Shown one piece after another: positions 53,355-53,614 of a stretch of DNA of 53,614 nucleotides (within the stretch, counting starts at the first letter, position 1; each line of letters starts with the position of its first letter). Under the pieces are notes generated by a model. The model saw only the letters and a program-made list of their open reading frames with translations. It searched no databases and had not been told where the DNA came from. Both the position numbers and the translations under genes were made by a program. Source of the DNA: an uncultured Candidatus Thioglobus sp. (GTDB lineage: Bacteria; Pseudomonadota; Gammaproteobacteria; PS1; Pseudothioglobaceae); contig CAJQTP010000005.1 in NCBI GenBank assembly GCA_905620445.1, positions 1 through 53,614 on the forward strand. Direction: 5' to 3'.

Positions 53355-53614
53355 ATGTTAAATCAAAGAATAAAAGGTCTGTACGGAATTACCCCAGACA
53401 AAGACCTGAATATCAGCCTTATTGAGAGTGCAATTAAAAAACATAAAGTAAATATTCTCCAATACCGTCGTAAAAATCAAGATGAAAAACGTAAGCTAGA
53501 TGAGGCAACACAGTTGCTAGAGCTATGTCTACAACATAATACTTTATTTATAGTCAATGATGATGTCAACCTTTGCAAGAAAATTAGTGCTGACGGAGTT
53601 CACTTAGGTCAAAA
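53355..53614 (+). CDS. thiE: Thiamine-phosphate synthase, 5' part
   Basis: The first 86 codons of a ThiE-type protein run off the right edge. KGLYGITPDKDL, ILQYRRKN, LFIVNDDVNLCKKISADGVHLGQ are characteristic (substrate loop ITPD, FIVND.V.LA.. and ADGVHLGQ). It joins the thiazole and HMP-pyrophosphate halves of thiamine. The leader before the ATG is too short for a TPP riboswitch unless this lies within lptC. Confidence 0.88.
   Translation, partial: MLNQRIKGLYGITPDKDLNISLIESAIKKHKVNILQYRRKNQDEKRKLDEATQLLELCLQHNTLFIVNDDVNLCKKISADGVHLGQ

Overview
The window reads as a stretch of chromosome from an AT-rich, Gram-negative marine bacterium, most likely a gammaproteobacterium. LPS genes (lpxB, lptA, lptC, lptM) show an outer membrane. 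Gammaproteobacterial neighbourhoods include lptM-lysA, a tRNA-Ile2 directly behind rpoD, and ispE-tRNA-Gln-(gpx)-prs. Sulfonate-type and methylated-amine catabolic genes, TRAP uptake, a PPi-type phosphofructokinase beside adk, and very short intergenic gaps would suit a streamlined marine lineage such as the SUP05/Arctic96BD-19 (Candidatus Thioglobus) group. That lineage call is inference from gene content only.

Region 1 (1-9.8 kb) is accessory metabolism. It holds the 3' end of a histidinol-dehydrogenase-like gene (HpsN type), an SDR dehydrogenase, a zinc alcohol dehydrogenase and a GntR/UTRA regulator. Facing them is a TRAP transporter (DctP, then DctQ and DctM) with two strong hairpins between the binding protein and membrane genes. 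The best hypothesis is uptake and oxidation of 2,3-dihydroxypropane-1-sulfonate (DHPS) or a similar small polyol sulfonate. A GMC alcohol oxidoreductase, an ABC-2/YhgE-like membrane protein and a DUF6279 lipoprotein follow.

Region 2 (9.9-17 kb) has a DAHP synthase, a CoA-acylating methylmalonate-semialdehyde dehydrogenase, a non-pyrrolysine MttB-family methyltransferase, a dimethylglycine-dehydrogenase-like flavoprotein with a GcvT-type tetrahydrofolate half, and a small DUF1289 protein. This looks like methylated-amine demethylation feeding folate-bound C1 units.

Region 3 (17-25 kb) has three small-metabolite exporters (LysE, DMT, LysE), accA and tilS. It also has a peroxide-defence locus: rubrerythrin, a two-cluster Fe-S/CCG protein and DUF3501, transcribed away from an OxyR-like regulator.

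Region 4 (25-53.6 kb) is dense housekeeping: ybeY, priA, bioA, gph, proC, rsmE, pepP, trpD, orn, ispE, tRNA-Gln, gpx, prs, rpoD, tRNA-Ile2, an S51 peptidase, cysQ, nadC, lpxB, yhbY, lysA, lptM, aat, nudE, a beta-hydroxyacid dehydrogenase, an AlkA-type glycosylase, leuB, rubredoxin, cysS, a YrfG-like phosphatase, pfp, adk, lptA, an over-long lptC and the start of thiE. Notable packing includes the ispE stop codon lying inside tRNA-Gln, a 67-bp convergent coding overlap of cysQ and nadC, and lptC/thiE start codons 3 bp apart head to head. I saw no insertion sequence, prophage, CRISPR array or rRNA. No gene-free stretch exceeds 300 bases; the longest are 4703-4906, 5996-6209 and 49736-49993, described below.
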